From Cellulosimicrobium protaetiae (GTDB taxonomy: Bacteria; Actinomycetota; Actinomycetes; Actinomycetales; Cellulomonadaceae), in NCBI RefSeq assembly GCF_009708005.2, contig NZ_CP052757.1, positions 1,178,001 through 1,242,000 of the forward strand: a stretch of DNA of 64,000 nt, read 5' to 3'. This document shows positions 35,111-43,978 of this stretch, in pieces. The position numbers were made by a program, and so were the translations under genes. Position 1 is the first letter of the stretch. Each line of letters starts with the position of its first letter. The notes beneath the pieces are model-generated. The model was not told where the DNA came from, did not search any database, and saw only the letters and a program-made list of their open reading frames with translations.

Positions 35111-35772
35111 TGAACAGCGACTGGTCGCGGCTGTGGCCGATCCTCGTCGAGTCCTTCGGCCAGACCCTCCAGATGGTGTCGGTCGCGCTGCTCACGGGCG
35201 GGCTGGCGGGCCTCGCGCTCGGCATCGCGCTCTACGTGACGCGGCGCGGCAACCTGCTCGACAACCGCTGGGTGTTCGGCGTGCTCAACGTGCTCGTCAA
35301 CATCGTCCGGCCCATCCCGTTCATCATCTTCGTCACGCTGCTGGGGCCGGTGACGCTCCAGGTGGTCGGGACGACGCTCGGCACCGAGGCGTTCATCTTC
35401 CCGCTGTCGGTGATGACGGCGTTCGGCACGAGCCGCATCGTCGAGCAGAACCTCGTGGGCATCGACCCGGGCGTCATCGAGGCGGCGCGCGCGATGGGCG
35501 CGTCGTCGTGGCGCATCATCACGACGGTGCTCGTCCCCGAGGCGCTCGCGCCGCTCATCCTCGGGTACACGTTCCTCTTCATCGCCGTGCTGGACATGTC
35601 GGCGATCGCCGGGATCATCGGCGGCGGCGGGCTCGGAAACTTCGCGATCGTCTACGGCTACCAGCGCTACAACTGGGGCGTCGTGGTCGTGACGGTCCTC
35701 GTCATCATCGGGATCGTGCAGGTCGCGCAGCTCCTCGGCAACTGGCTCGCGCGCAAGGCGCTGCACCGCTGA
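35110..35772 (+). CDS. metI: Methionine ABC transporter permease MetI
   Basis: 220 residues from ATG 35110, overlapping the metN TGA. Five TM helices and the permease coupling motif EAARAMGASSWRIITTVLVPEAL (EAA loop), then AGIIGGGGLGNFAIVYGYQRYNWGV, which is characteristic of MetI. Forms the homodimeric channel for methionine uptake with MetN and MetQ. Last gene of the operon; dnaX has its own promoter 30 nt further on. Confidence 0.96.
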   Translation: MNSDWSRLWPILVESFGQTLQMVSVALLTGGLAGLALGIALYVTRRGNLLDNRWVFGVLNVLVNIVRPIPFIIFVTLLGPVTLQVVGTTLGTEAFIFPLSVMTAFGTSRIVEQNLVGIDPGVIEAARAMGASSWRIITTVLVPEALAPLILGYTFLFIAVLDMSAIAGIIGGGGLGNFAIVYGYQRYNWGVVVVTVLVIIGIVQVAQLLGNWLARKALHR

Positions 35773-35804
35773 GGACCGACCTCGTGCGTGTGGGTCCCGG
35801 CGTC

Positions 35805-35810
35805 TAGAGT
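35805..35810 (+). promoter_or_regulatory. -10 box of leaderless dnaX
   Basis: TAGAGT ends 7 nt before the GTG at 35818, placing transcription start at the start codon; no ribosome site is present. Confidence 0.6.
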
Positions 35811-35817
35811 GACGGGG

Positions 35818-38721
35818 GTGAGCACCGCCCTGTACCGCCGCTACCGGCCCGAGACCTTCGCCGAGGTGATCGGTCAGGACCACGTGACCGCGCCGCTCAT
35901 GCAGGCGCTGCGCAGCGGTCGGGTGAATCACGCCTACCTCTTCTCCGGGCCGCGCGGGTGCGGCAAGACGACGAGCGCGCGCATCCTCGCGCGCACGCTC
36001 AACTGCGAGCGCAACACCCCGGAGAACCCGCTCGACACCCCGTGCGGCGTCTGCCCGTCGTGCGTCGAGCTCGCGCGTGGGGGCCCGGGCAGCCTCGACG
36101 TCGTGGAGATCGACGCGGCGTCGCACAACGGTGTCGACGACGCGCGCGAGCTGCGCGAGCGCGCCGCGTTCGCCCCGGCGCGCGACCGGTACAAGATCTT
36201 CATCCTCGACGAGGCGCACATGGTGACGCCGCAGGGCTTCAACGCGCTGCTCAAGCTCGTCGAGGAGCCGCCCGAGCACGTGAAGTTCGTGTTCGCGACG
36301 ACGGAGCCCGACAAGGTCATCGGCACCATCCGGTCCCGCACGCACCACTACCCGTTCCGCCTCGTCCCGCCGGACGTGCTCGGCCCGTACCTCGAGGAGC
36401 TGTGCGCCGCGGAGGGCGTGACGATCGGCGGCGGCGTCGTGCCGCTCGTCACGCGCGCCGGGGGCGGCTCGGTCCGCGACTCGCTGTCGGTCATGGACCA
36501 GCTCATCGCGGGTGCGGAGCAGGGCGCCGTGGAGTACGAGCGCGCCGTCGCGCTGCTCGGCTTCACGCACGCGACGCTGCTCGACGACGTCGTGGACGCC
36601 CTCGCCGCGCGCGACGGCGCGAGCATCTTCCGGGTCGTGGACCACGTCATCGCGACCGGGCACGAGCCGCGGCGGTTCGTCGAGGACGTGCTCGAGCGTC
36701 TGCGCGACCTCATCGTCATCGCGGTCTCCGGCGACGAGGCGCAGGCCGTGCTGCGCGACCAGCCCGCCGACCAGCTCGCCCGCATGCGTGCCCAGGCGCA
36801 GAACCTCGGCGTCGCCGAGCTGTCGCGCGCGGCCGACCTCGTCAACGCGGCACTCACCGAGATGACGGGCGCCACCTCGCCGCGACTCCACCTGGAGCTC
36901 CTCATGGCGAGGCTGCTCCTTCCCGGGGCCGACGACGGTGCGGCCGGCTTCGCGGCGCGCCTCGACCGCCTCGAGCGCGGGGGCCTCGGCACGGTCGCCC
37001 TCGCACCGGCCGCCGCCCCGTCGGGGGCGGGGACACCGCCCGTCGCGGGGATGCCCGACGGCGCCGTGCAGGCCCCTGCCGCAGCGTCGCCGTCGTCCGG
37101 GCTCACCGGTGCTGCCGCCGTGCGCGCCGCGCTGCGGCCCACCCGCCCCGCTCCGCCCGCGCCCGCGGCGCAGCCGTCGGTCGCCGACGTGCCCGCGCAC
37201 GGGGAGCCCGCTGCGCCCACCGTGCCCACTCCGGCCACGGAGCCCACGGCTGAGCAGACCGAGCCCGCCGCGCCCGCCGAGCAGACGGTGCCCGCAGCAC
37301 CGGTCGAGCGGACCGAGCAGGCCGCGTGGGTCGAGCGGACCGAGCACGTGGCGCAGTCCGAGCGGACCGAGTCCGCCGAGCCGGTCGAGCGGACCGAGTC
37401 CGCCGCGCCGGTCGAGCCCGCCGAGCAGTCCGGTCCGGCCGAGCAGACCGGTCCGGCCGAGTCGGCCGGACCTGCCGTCGCCCACGCAGGCCCGGTCCCG
37501 GCGGACGACGCTGCGCCCTCGACGCGCGACGAGGCGGCGCACCCGGCGGGTGCCGAGATGCCCCGAGCGACCGTCCCGACGCAGGCTGCGGCGGGCAGCC
37601 CGTCCGGGGGTGCGAGCCCGGGGCTCACGACCGAGGAGCTGCGGCGCCGCTGGCCCGAGGTTCTCGAGAACCTGCGGGCGAACCCCGTGACGTGGTCCCT
37701 CGTCAGCGCGAACGCACAGGTGGCAGAGCTCGGCCCCGACGTGCTCTACCTCGCGTTCCCGTCGCCGGGCCTCGCGCGGACCTTCTCGTCCTCGCGGCAC
37801 ACGAGCGCGGTCCAGGAGGTCGTCTACCAGACGCTCGGGCTCCAGGTGCGGGTCGAGCCGCGCCTCGACGAGGGCGGTGCGGGCGGTGGTGGTCAGACGC
37901 CCCAGGGCCCCGCCACCCCGGCTCCGGGGTCCTCCGCCCCGGCCCCTGCGGCACCGGGCCACGGCGGGTCTCGTCCCGAGCCGGGCCCGGGGGGTGGCGC
38001 GCGCGTTCCGCTCGCGTCGGTCAGCGTGTCGAGCGGGGCCGTGGCGTCGGGCGTGTCCTCGTCGCCGACCGCGCACACCACCGGTGCGGCAGCGCCGCGC
38101 GGCGCCGTCGCGCTGCAGGAGCGACCCGTCGCGGCCGAGGCCTCCGCCGGTGACGACGCCTCCGGACCGGTCGTCGACGCCGCGGACGAGGCATGGCTCG
38201 CCGGAGCAGCGGCGCCTGCGCGTGCGCCCCGCCTCGATGCTGCGGACGAGGCGTGGCTCGCGGGCGCCCCCGCCGAGCCCCCGGCCGACCTCGACGACGG
38301 CCCCGAGCCGGAGCCCGTCCTCGAGCGCGCCCCGGAAGTGCACGGGACGCCCGCCGCGCCAGGAACGGGCACGCAGGCCCCGGCCCCGCCCGCGAGCCCT
38401 GCCCCGGTCACGCCCGCGACACCGCCGCGACAGGAGCCGCCTGCTCGTACGGCGTCCGCCGCGGCCCCCACGGACGCGTCGGGGGCGCCTCTGCGTGGGG
38501 TCTCTGCCGCGCGCGCGGCGATCGCTGCAGCCACGACGGCCCGCGTCTCTCGGCCTGCCGAGCAACCTGCCCGGCGGGACGCGCCGTCCACCGTCGACCC
38601 GATGGACGACCTCCCGTCCGCGGACGACCCCGACATCGTCTCGACGGGGCTCGTCGGGACGGCGCTGGTCGTGAGCCTGCTCGACGGCAAGATCATCGAG
38701 GAGATCCAGGACCAGGGCTGA
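35818..38721 (+). CDS. dnaX: DNA polymerase III gamma/tau subunit
   Basis: 967 residues from GTG 35818. Clamp-loader AAA+ module: Walker A GPRGCGKTT with Lys50, zinc-binding cysteines ending CGVCPSCVEL, Walker B ILDEAH, sensor and arginine-finger region, then the domain III collar (to about 390). A very long Pro/Ala/Glu-rich linker contains imperfect repeats (ERTE, PAEQ-type) and a duplicated DAADEAWLAGA block. A folded tau-like region (EELRRRWPEVLENL, about 605-690) lies within the tail. It loads the sliding clamp and couples the replisome. No poly-A slippage site for a separate gamma form is visible. Confidence 0.96.
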   Translation: MSTALYRRYRPETFAEVIGQDHVTAPLMQALRSGRVNHAYLFSGPRGCGKTTSARILARTLNCERNTPENPLDTPCGVCPSCVELARGGPGSLDVVEIDAASHNGVDDARELRERAAFAPARDRYKIFILDEAHMVTPQGFNALLKLVEEPPEHVKFVFATTEPDKVIGTIRSRTHHYPFRLVPPDVLGPYLEELCAAEGVTIGGGVVPLVTRAGGGSVRDSLSVMDQLIAGAEQGAVEYERAVALLGFTHATLLDDVVDALAARDGASIFRVVDHVIATGHEPRRFVEDVLERLRDLIVIAVSGDEAQAVLRDQPADQLARMRAQAQNLGVAELSRAADLVNAALTEMTGATSPRLHLELLMARLLLPGADDGAAGFAARLDRLERGGLGTVALAPAAAPSGAGTPPVAGMPDGAVQAPAAASPSSGLTGAAAVRAALRPTRPAPPAPAAQPSVADVPAHGEPAAPTVPTPATEPTAEQTEPAAPAEQTVPAAPVERTEQAAWVERTEHVAQSERTESAEPVERTESAAPVEPAEQSGPAEQTGPAESAGPAVAHAGPVPADDAAPSTRDEAAHPAGAEMPRATVPTQAAAGSPSGGASPGLTTEELRRRWPEVLENLRANPVTWSLVSANAQVAELGPDVLYLAFPSPGLARTFSSSRHTSAVQEVVYQTLGLQVRVEPRLDEGGAGGGGQTPQGPATPAPGSSAPAPAAPGHGGSRPEPGPGGGARVPLASVSVSSGAVASGVSSSPTAHTTGAAAPRGAVALQERPVAAEASAGDDASGPVVDAADEAWLAGAAAPARAPRLDAADEAWLAGAPAEPPADLDDGPEPEPVLERAPEVHGTPAAPGTGTQAPAPPASPAPVTPATPPRQEPPARTASAAAPTDASGAPLRGVSAARAAIAAATTARVSRPAEQPARRDAPSTVDPMDDLPSADDPDIVSTGLVGTALVVSLLDGKIIEEIQDQG

Positions 38722-38801
38722 TCGTCGCGGGTCGCGCGTGGCCGCGCGCGCCCCGGTCGTGAACGGCGGCGGGCCGGGCCTGGCATGTGGGCCGCGCCCC
38801 G

Positions 38802-38807
38802 TAGGCT
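38802..38807 (+). promoter_or_regulatory. -10 box of leaderless recR
   Basis: TAGGCT ends 6 nt before the GTG at 38814; transcription is expected to start at the GTG. Confidence 0.6.
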
Positions 38808-38813
38808 GGGGGC

Positions 38814-39413
38814 GTGTACGAAGGCGCTGTCCAGGACCTGATCGACGAGCTCGGCCGACTCCCCGGCGTCGGGCCCAAGAGCGCGCAGCGCATCGCGTTC
38901 CACCTGCTCGCCGCCGATGCGGCGGACGTGCGCCGGCTGGCCGACGCGCTCACCGAGGTGAAGGCGCGCGTGCGCTTCTGCGAGACGTGCGGCAACGTCG
39001 CGGAGTCCGAGCAGTGCCGCATCTGCGCGGACCCGCGCCGGTCGCCCGAGGTGATCTGCGTCGTCGAGGAGCCCAAGGACGTGGTGGCGATCGAGCGCAC
39101 GCGCGAGTTCCGTGGGCGCTACCACGTGCTCGGCGGCGCCATCAACCCGATCGAGAACGTCGGCCCGGGGGACCTGCGGATCGCCGAGCTCATGACGCGA
39201 CTCGCCGACGGCCAGGTGACCGAGGTGATCCTCGCGACCGACCCGAACGTCGAGGGCGAGGCCACGGCCACCTACCTCGCGCGCATGCTCGGCCCGATGG
39301 GCCTGCGCGTGACCCGCCTCGCGTCCGGGCTGCCGGTCGGGGGAGACTTGGAGTACGCGGACGAGGTGACGCTCGGCCGGGCGTTCGAGGGCCGACGCCT
39401 CGTCGGCGGCTGA
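38814..39413 (+). CDS. recR: Recombination mediator RecR
   Basis: 199 residues, normal RecR length. HhH motif ([24 protein letters not shown]), four-Cys zinc finger ([22 protein letters not shown]), and Toprim domain ([32 protein letters not shown]). It works with RecO and RecF to load RecA at gaps. The GTG start sits directly after a -10 box. dnaX lies 92 nt upstream, the usual neighbour. Confidence 0.97.
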   Translation: MYEGAVQDLIDELGRLPGVGPKSAQRIAFHLLAADAADVRRLADALTEVKARVRFCETCGNVAESEQCRICADPRRSPEVICVVEEPKDVVAIERTREFRGRYHVLGGAINPIENVGPGDLRIAELMTRLADGQVTEVILATDPNVEGEATATYLARMLGPMGLRVTRLASGLPVGGDLEYADEVTLGRAFEGRRLVGG

Positions 39414-39429
39414 CGAGAGGGTGACCAGC

Positions 39430-39999
39430 ATGGGGGAGATCGAGAACGACCCCGACCTGCGGGAGATCGCCGAGGGCATGGCCGCGCAGGCGCGCGCGTT
39501 CCTCACGACGGCGACGCAGGTCGCGTCCGGGGCCGCACCCGGGGCCGTGCTGCCCCTGCTGCTGCTCGCCCTGTCCGACGCGCTCGCCGCGGGCGCGCGT
39601 CTCGGCGCGATGGGCGACGTCGTCCCGGTCGAGCGCTTCGAGCCCGACGCCGGCCGCGACACGGACGTCGACCCGCTGCGGACCGCGCTCTCCCAGCTCT
39701 TCGACGGGTTCGACGACTACGCCGAGATCACGGACCCGCTCGTGGGTGCCGAGGTCGGCGCCGCGTCCCTCTCGGGCGACCTCGCGTGCGTCGCCGAGTG
39801 CCTCGCGAAGGGGCTCCAGCACTACGACGGCGGCAGTGAGCTCGAGGGTCTGTGGTGGTGGCAGTTCTCGTACGTCTCGCTGTGGGGGGAGCGCGCCGCG
39901 AGCGCGCTGCGCGTGCTGCAGCTCGCGCTCGCGCACCTGCGCCTCGATGTCGAGGACGACGTCGCGGCCGAGGCGGAGTACGACGCGCTCCAGTCGTGA
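39430..39999 (+). CDS. DUF5063 domain-containing protein
   Basis: 189 residues from ATG 39430 (GAGAGG about 9 nt upstream; GTG 39421 is less well placed). All-helical with a conserved acidic and Trp-rich centre (SQLFDGFDDYAEITDPL, LEGLWWWQFSYVSLWGERAASALR). This matches the DUF5063 family, which regularly follows recR in actinobacteria. No function is known. Co-transcription with recR is likely (16 nt apart). Confidence 0.85.
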   Translation: MGEIENDPDLREIAEGMAAQARAFLTTATQVASGAAPGAVLPLLLLALSDALAAGARLGAMGDVVPVERFEPDAGRDTDVDPLRTALSQLFDGFDDYAEITDPLVGAEVGAASLSGDLACVAECLAKGLQHYDGGSELEGLWWWQFSYVSLWGERAASALRVLQLALAHLRLDVEDDVAAEAEYDALQS

Positions 40000-40000
40000 G

Positions 40001-40522
40001 TCAGCCGGTCCCGCCCGCGTCCCCGTAGTGCGCGGCGAGCACCGGGTAGTACTCCTCCCACACGACCTCGGACACGTCGTGGCCCGACCGGGCGGCCACG
40101 AGCCGGTCGAGGTAGTACTCCCACCCCGGTCCGATGTTCGCGGGGTCGTCGTCGGGGCCCAGCGTCTGACGGAAGACGAGCGTGCTGCCCTCGGCCTCGT
40201 CGACGATCTCGAGGTCGAGGTGCCAGACGGACTCGCCGGTGACGGCGTCGACCGTGAGCCGGTGCGGAGGGTCGCAGCGCAGGATGCGGCACTCCTCGCC
40301 CTCGGTGGCGCCCTCGGCGGTCATGGTGAACAGGACGGATCCTGACGCCGGGTCGCCGTCCCACGTCCCGATCCAGGGGCCGAGCCCCGCGGGCTCGCTG
40401 ATGCTCGTCCAGAGGTCGGCCGCCGTGGCCCGGAACGACCGTCGCAGGACGACGTCCGTCTGCCCGGCGGTGCGCTCGACCGTGCCGGTCGGGGTGCGGG
40501 GTCGCCGCGGGTCCGCGGTCAT
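40001..40522 (-). CDS. SRPBCC (AHSA1-type) domain protein
   Basis: 173 residues from ATG 40522, AGGAG about 5-6 nt upstream. A START-like fold: TDVVLRRSFRATAADLWTSISEPAGLGPWIGTWDG at the start, ECRILRCDPPHRLTVDAV in the middle, and a long C-terminal helix GWEYYLDRLVAARSGHD. Members bind hydrophobic ligands or assist Hsp90 in eukaryotes; bacterial versions are mostly uncharacterised. It converges on the DUF5063 gene with one base between stops. It marks the left edge of the accessory block. Confidence 0.88.
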   Translation of the reverse strand: MTADPRRPRTPTGTVERTAGQTDVVLRRSFRATAADLWTSISEPAGLGPWIGTWDGDPASGSVLFTMTAEGATEGEECRILRCDPPHRLTVDAVTGESVWHLDLEIVDEAEGSTLVFRQTLGPDDDPANIGPGWEYYLDRLVAARSGHDVSEVVWEEYYPVLAAHYGDAGGTG

Positions 40523-40723
40523 GCCGGCTCCTTCGCTCGGGAGGCGCGGCCCGCGTCCGGATCGCGCCGCACGCCTCGTGCCCATGATGCGCGCTGGTCC
40601 CGGTGCGCGCACGGCGCGCTAACGCAGGCGCGGGCCGAGCGCCCTGGCTGTCGCTCCCGGGCGCTCGCGCCCCGCGTGCGGGAACGCCCGCTGCGGGGTG
40701 CCGCGCCGTCGTGGTACCACTAG

Positions 40724-41542
40724 GTGGTGCTGCCCGCCTTCTCCCTCCCGGTCTCCGGCGGGCTCGAGATCGACGGCCTGACCGTCCTCCTGCTCGTCCT
40801 CGCCGCTCTCACGGCGGGCTGGATCGACGCCGTCGTCGGCGGGGGCGGCCTCGTCCAGCTCCCGGCACTGCTCCTCGTGCCCGGCATCAGCCCGGTCCAG
40901 GCGCTCGCGACGAACAAGCTCGCGAGCATCATGGGCACCTCGGTGAGCGCCGCGACCTACTACCGGAGGGTGGGCCCCGACCTGCGGACGGCGGGGCCGA
41001 TGGCGCTCGCCGCACTGGTCGGCGCGATCGGCGGCGCCGCCCTCGCGTCGCGCATCCCGGCCGAGCTGTTCAAGCCGATCATCCTCGTGGTGCTCGTCGC
41101 GGTCGCCGCGTACACGATCGCGAAGCCGACGCTCGGGCACACGACGAACCTGCGCTGGGAGGGCAACGGGCACCGCTGGGCGGCAGCAGGGATCGGTCTC
41201 GTCATCGGCACCTACGACGGTCTGCTCGGTCCCGGCACGGGGACGTTCTTCGTGATCGCGCTCGTGAGCATCCTCGGGTACGCGTTCCTGCCAGCGTCGG
41301 CGCTCGCGAAGATCGCGAACTTCGCGACGAACGCCGGCGCGCTGATCTTCTTCGTCCCCTACGGCGCGGTGCTGTGGGGTCTCGGCCTGCTCATGGGCGC
41401 GGCGAACCTGCTCGGCGCGTACGTCGGGGCGCGCATGGCGGTGGCCAAGGGGAGCGCGTTCGTCCGGGTCGTGTTCGTCGTCGTGGTCGGGGCGCTCATC
41501 CTCAAGCTCGGGTACGACGTCGTCGCCGACCTGACGGCCTGA
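40724..41542 (+). CDS. TSUP family (TauE/SafE) membrane transporter
   Basis: 272 residues, about eight TM helices with the internal repeat of the family: LTAGWIDAVVGGGGLVQLPALLL with LATNKLASIMGTSVSA in the first half, and IGTYDGLLGPGTGTFFVIAL with LAKIANFATNAGAL in the second. TSUP proteins export or import sulfite, sulfonates, sulfoacetate or similar anions. GTG 40724 is the first start (GTG GTG tandem); no ribosome site. Substrate cannot be assigned, though sulfur import is also handled by metQNI nearby. Confidence 0.88.
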   Translation: MVLPAFSLPVSGGLEIDGLTVLLLVLAALTAGWIDAVVGGGGLVQLPALLLVPGISPVQALATNKLASIMGTSVSAATYYRRVGPDLRTAGPMALAALVGAIGGAALASRIPAELFKPIILVVLVAVAAYTIAKPTLGHTTNLRWEGNGHRWAAAGIGLVIGTYDGLLGPGTGTFFVIALVSILGYAFLPASALAKIANFATNAGALIFFVPYGAVLWGLGLLMGAANLLGAYVGARMAVAKGSAFVRVVFVVVVGALILKLGYDVVADLTA

Positions 41543-41572
41543 CCGCACCTCCCGAGGCCGACGTCCACGGCC

Positions 41573-41635
41573 TGGTGTCAGGTGGTGTCAACAATGTTGT
41601 CGCCAGGGGTTGCCGTGACACCACGAGTGGTGCCA
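41573..41635. promoter_or_regulatory. Repeated TGGTGTCA/TGACACCA boxes before the RHH gene
   Basis: TGGTGTCA at 41573-41580 and 41583-41590, TGACACCA at 41616-41623, and near copy TGGTGCCA at 41628-41635, the last two forming a palindrome with a 4-bp centre. TGACACCA recurs at 42228-42235 (and CGACACCA at 42239-42246), before the DUF4097 gene. Clusters of short boxes are typical operators of ribbon-helix-helix proteins such as the one encoded next. Confidence 0.7.
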
Positions 41636-41645
41636 TGATGGCGTC

Positions 41646-42188
41646 ATGGACCTCACCCCGTACGTCGACGATCTCCAGAACCGCCTCGCCGTCGCCGCGG
41701 ACGCCGCGGGGGACGACGGTCGTCGGCTCGCCGAACGACTGACCGCGCCTCTCGACGCCGCCGTGCGGCTCGTCCTGCTCGACGCGCTCTCGGCCGCGGC
41801 CGGGGAGATCTCCGCGGACCTCGCCCCGGGGTCGGTCGACGTGCGGCTGCGGGGCGGTGCCCCGGAGTTCGTGGTCGCGGCAGCGGCCACCGTGGCCCCG
41901 CCCGCGGCCGCAGCCGAGCCGGTGTACGGCACGCCCGCGGCACCCGCCGCACCGGCTGCCGCGGCGGTGGCAGACGTCGAGTCGGGCGCCACGACCCGCA
42001 CGACCCTGCGCCTGCCGGACCACCTCAAGACGCAGGTCGAGACCGCCGCCGCCCGCGACGGCGTCTCCGTCAACACCTGGCTCGTGCGCGCGGTCGCCGC
42101 GGCGCTCGAGCAGTCCACGGGGCGACCGGCCGCACAGGCCCGCCCGCAGCCGCGCGGCTCCGCCCGCGTCACCGGCTGGGTGCGCTGA
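41646..42188 (+). CDS. Ribbon-helix-helix (Arc/HicB-type) DNA-binding protein
   Basis: 180 residues from ATG 41646. A helical N-terminal half (about 1-60) and an Ala/Pro linker precede a C-terminal RHH motif (about 117-157, TRTTLRLPDHLKTQVETAAARDGVSVNTWLVRAVAAAL). Similar proteins are often labelled HicB antitoxins, but there is no HicA toxin here; instead DUF4097 and ABC genes follow. Probable autoregulator of the four-gene operon, binding the TGACACCA boxes on both sides of its gene (inference). Confidence 0.82.
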   Translation: MDLTPYVDDLQNRLAVAADAAGDDGRRLAERLTAPLDAAVRLVLLDALSAAAGEISADLAPGSVDVRLRGGAPEFVVAAAATVAPPAAAAEPVYGTPAAPAAPAAAAVADVESGATTRTTLRLPDHLKTQVETAAARDGVSVNTWLVRAVAAALEQSTGRPAAQARPQPRGSARVTGWVR

Positions 42189-42262
42189 CCCCTCAAGTCC
42201 GCTCGCCCGCCCTCTCCCGCCACCAGCTGACACCACACCGACACCACCGTTGGAGCTCCGTC

Positions 42263-43105
42263 ATGCCCACTTTCCCCGCCCCGCAGCCCGTCCCGGTCGT
42301 CGTGGACGTGCCCTTCGCCAACCTGCACGTCGTCGCCGGCGACCGTGACGACGTCGTCGTCACGGTCCTGCCGACGGACCCCTCGAAGTCCGGCAGCGTC
42401 CGCGCGGCCCAGGACGTCCGGGTCGACCGCGACGGCGACGCGATCACGATCCTGTACCCCGGGTCGTGGAAGCAGTTCGTCCTGCCGTTCGCGGCCGGGA
42501 CCGCCGACGTCACCGTCGAGCTCCCTGCCGGCTCCGACCTGCGCGGCAAGGCGGGCACCCTCTACACCGAGGGTTCGCTCGGATCGGTCGACATGACGCT
42601 CTCCGTCGCCGACGTCCGGCTCGAGGACGTCGAGCGGCTCGCCCTCAAGGCCTCGGCCGGGTCGGTCGTCGTCGGCCGCGTGGCGGGCACCGCGGACGTC
42701 AAGGTCAGCGCCGGCTCGGTGCGTATCAGCGAGATCGCCGGCGACGGGACCATCAAGGCCAGCACCGGCACGACGACGGTCGGCGCCGTGACGGGCACGC
42801 TCGCCGTGCAGGGCGCGCACGGCGACATCGCCGTGACCCGGGTGCTCGGCACGCTCACCGCGAAGTCCGCCCACGGCGGCATCCGGGTCGACCGCCTGGA
42901 GTCCGGCAGCGTCACCCTCAGCACGTCGTTCGGCTCGATCGAGGTGGGTGTGCCGGAGGGCACGGCCGCGTTCCTCGACGCGAGCTCCGAGCACGGCAGC
43001 GTCCGCAACCACCTGACCCCGACCGAGGGGCCCGTCGAGGACGAGGCCACCGCGGAGATCCACGCCAGCACCGGGTTCGGCGACGTCGTCGTCCGCCGTC
43101 CCTGA
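42263..43105 (+). CDS. DUF4097 family beta-strand repeat protein
   Basis: 280 residues, almost all short beta strands in an adhesin-like ladder: repeated phrases such as LKASAGSVVVGRV, VKVSAGSVRISEI, IKASTGTTTVGAV, LAVQGAHGDIAVT and LSTSFGSIEVGV spaced about 19-20 residues apart. No signal peptide or TM helix is visible, so it appears cytoplasmic. DUF4097 proteins commonly sit beside regulators and ABC exporters but have no known activity. It follows the RHH gene and precedes a DrrA-like ATPase. Confidence 0.88.
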   Translation: MPTFPAPQPVPVVVDVPFANLHVVAGDRDDVVVTVLPTDPSKSGSVRAAQDVRVDRDGDAITILYPGSWKQFVLPFAAGTADVTVELPAGSDLRGKAGTLYTEGSLGSVDMTLSVADVRLEDVERLALKASAGSVVVGRVAGTADVKVSAGSVRISEIAGDGTIKASTGTTTVGAVTGTLAVQGAHGDIAVTRVLGTLTAKSAHGGIRVDRLESGSVTLSTSFGSIEVGVPEGTAAFLDASSEHGSVRNHLTPTEGPVEDEATAEIHASTGFGDVVVRRP

Positions 43106-43147
43106 ACCACACCACCCGAGAAGCGCCCAGGAATCGGAGAGTCTCAC

Positions 43148-43978
43148 ATGTCTGTCGACCAGTCCCTCGAGCCCGCGGTGCGGGTACGAGGCATCGAGAA
43201 GTCGTTCGGCGACCTGCGCGTGCTGCGCGGGGTCGACCTGGACGTCACGCCCGGGAGCATCTTCGCGCTGCTGGGGTCCAACGGGGCGGGCAAGACGACG
43301 CTCGTGCGGATCCTGTCGACGCTGCTCAAGCCCGACGCAGGGACCGCGACCGTCCACGGGCACGACGTCCGCGAGGAGCCCGGGCAGGTGCGGGAGTCGA
43401 TCTCCCTCACCGGGCAGTTCGCCGCCGTCGACGAGGTCCTCACGGGCCGCGAGAACCTCGTGCTCGTCGCCCGCCTGCGCCACCTGAAGAACGCGGACCA
43501 GGTCGCGGACGACCTGCTCGCCCGGTTCTCCCTGACCGACGCCGGATCGCGCCGGGCGGGGACGTACTCGGGCGGCATGCGCCGCCGTCTGGACATCGCG
43601 ATGAGCCTGATCGGCGACCCGCCGATCATCTTCCTCGACGAGCCCACGACCGGCCTGGACCCCCAGGCCCGCATCGAGGTCTGGGCCACGGTGCGCCAGC
43701 TCGCGCAGGGCGGCACGACCGTCCTGCTCACCACCCAGTACCTCGACGAGGCCGAGCAGCTCGCCGACCGGATCGCGATCCTGCACCGCGGCACCATCAT
43801 CCAGAACGGCACCCTGGCCGAGCTCAAGGCGCTCCTGCCGCCCGCGCAGGTCGAGTACGTCGAGAAGCAGCCGTCCCTGGAGGACGTGTTCCTCACCCTC
43901 GTCGGCGAGACCGGCGAGGACCCCACGACCCCGACGACCGCCGAGGGCACCCAGCCCGCCGGAGAGGAGCTCCGATGA
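43148..43978 (+). CDS. DrrA-like ABC exporter ATPase
   Basis: 276 residues. Walker A GSNGAGKTT, signature TYSGGMRRRLDIAMSL, Walker B IIFLDEPTTGLDPQAR, H-loop TTQYLDEAEQLADRI, the daunorubicin-resistance subgroup pattern. The C-terminal EKQPSLEDVFLTLVG is also typical. It powers the permease encoded next (ATGA overlap). The ribosome site is GGAG 12 nt before ATG 43148. Confidence 0.95.
   Translation: MSVDQSLEPAVRVRGIEKSFGDLRVLRGVDLDVTPGSIFALLGSNGAGKTTLVRILSTLLKPDAGTATVHGHDVREEPGQVRESISLTGQFAAVDEVLTGRENLVLVARLRHLKNADQVADDLLARFSLTDAGSRRAGTYSGGMRRRLDIAMSLIGDPPIIFLDEPTTGLDPQARIEVWATVRQLAQGGTTVLLTTQYLDEAEQLADRIAILHRGTIIQNGTLAELKALLPPAQVEYVEKQPSLEDVFLTLVGETGEDPTTPTTAEGTQPAGEELR

Noticed and set aside
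34825-38565. A 1246-codon antisense open frame across metI and dnaX
   Set aside because: Low-complexity Arg/Gly-rich product antisense to conserved genes; no start signal.
35818-38721. Programmed frameshift producing a short gamma form of DnaX
   Set aside because: No A-rich slippery heptamer with a following stimulatory structure was seen in the GC-rich linker.
41646-42188. HicB antitoxin of a HicAB system
   Set aside because: The RHH motif fits, but there is no HicB fold and no hicA gene; the following genes are DUF4097 and an ABC exporter.
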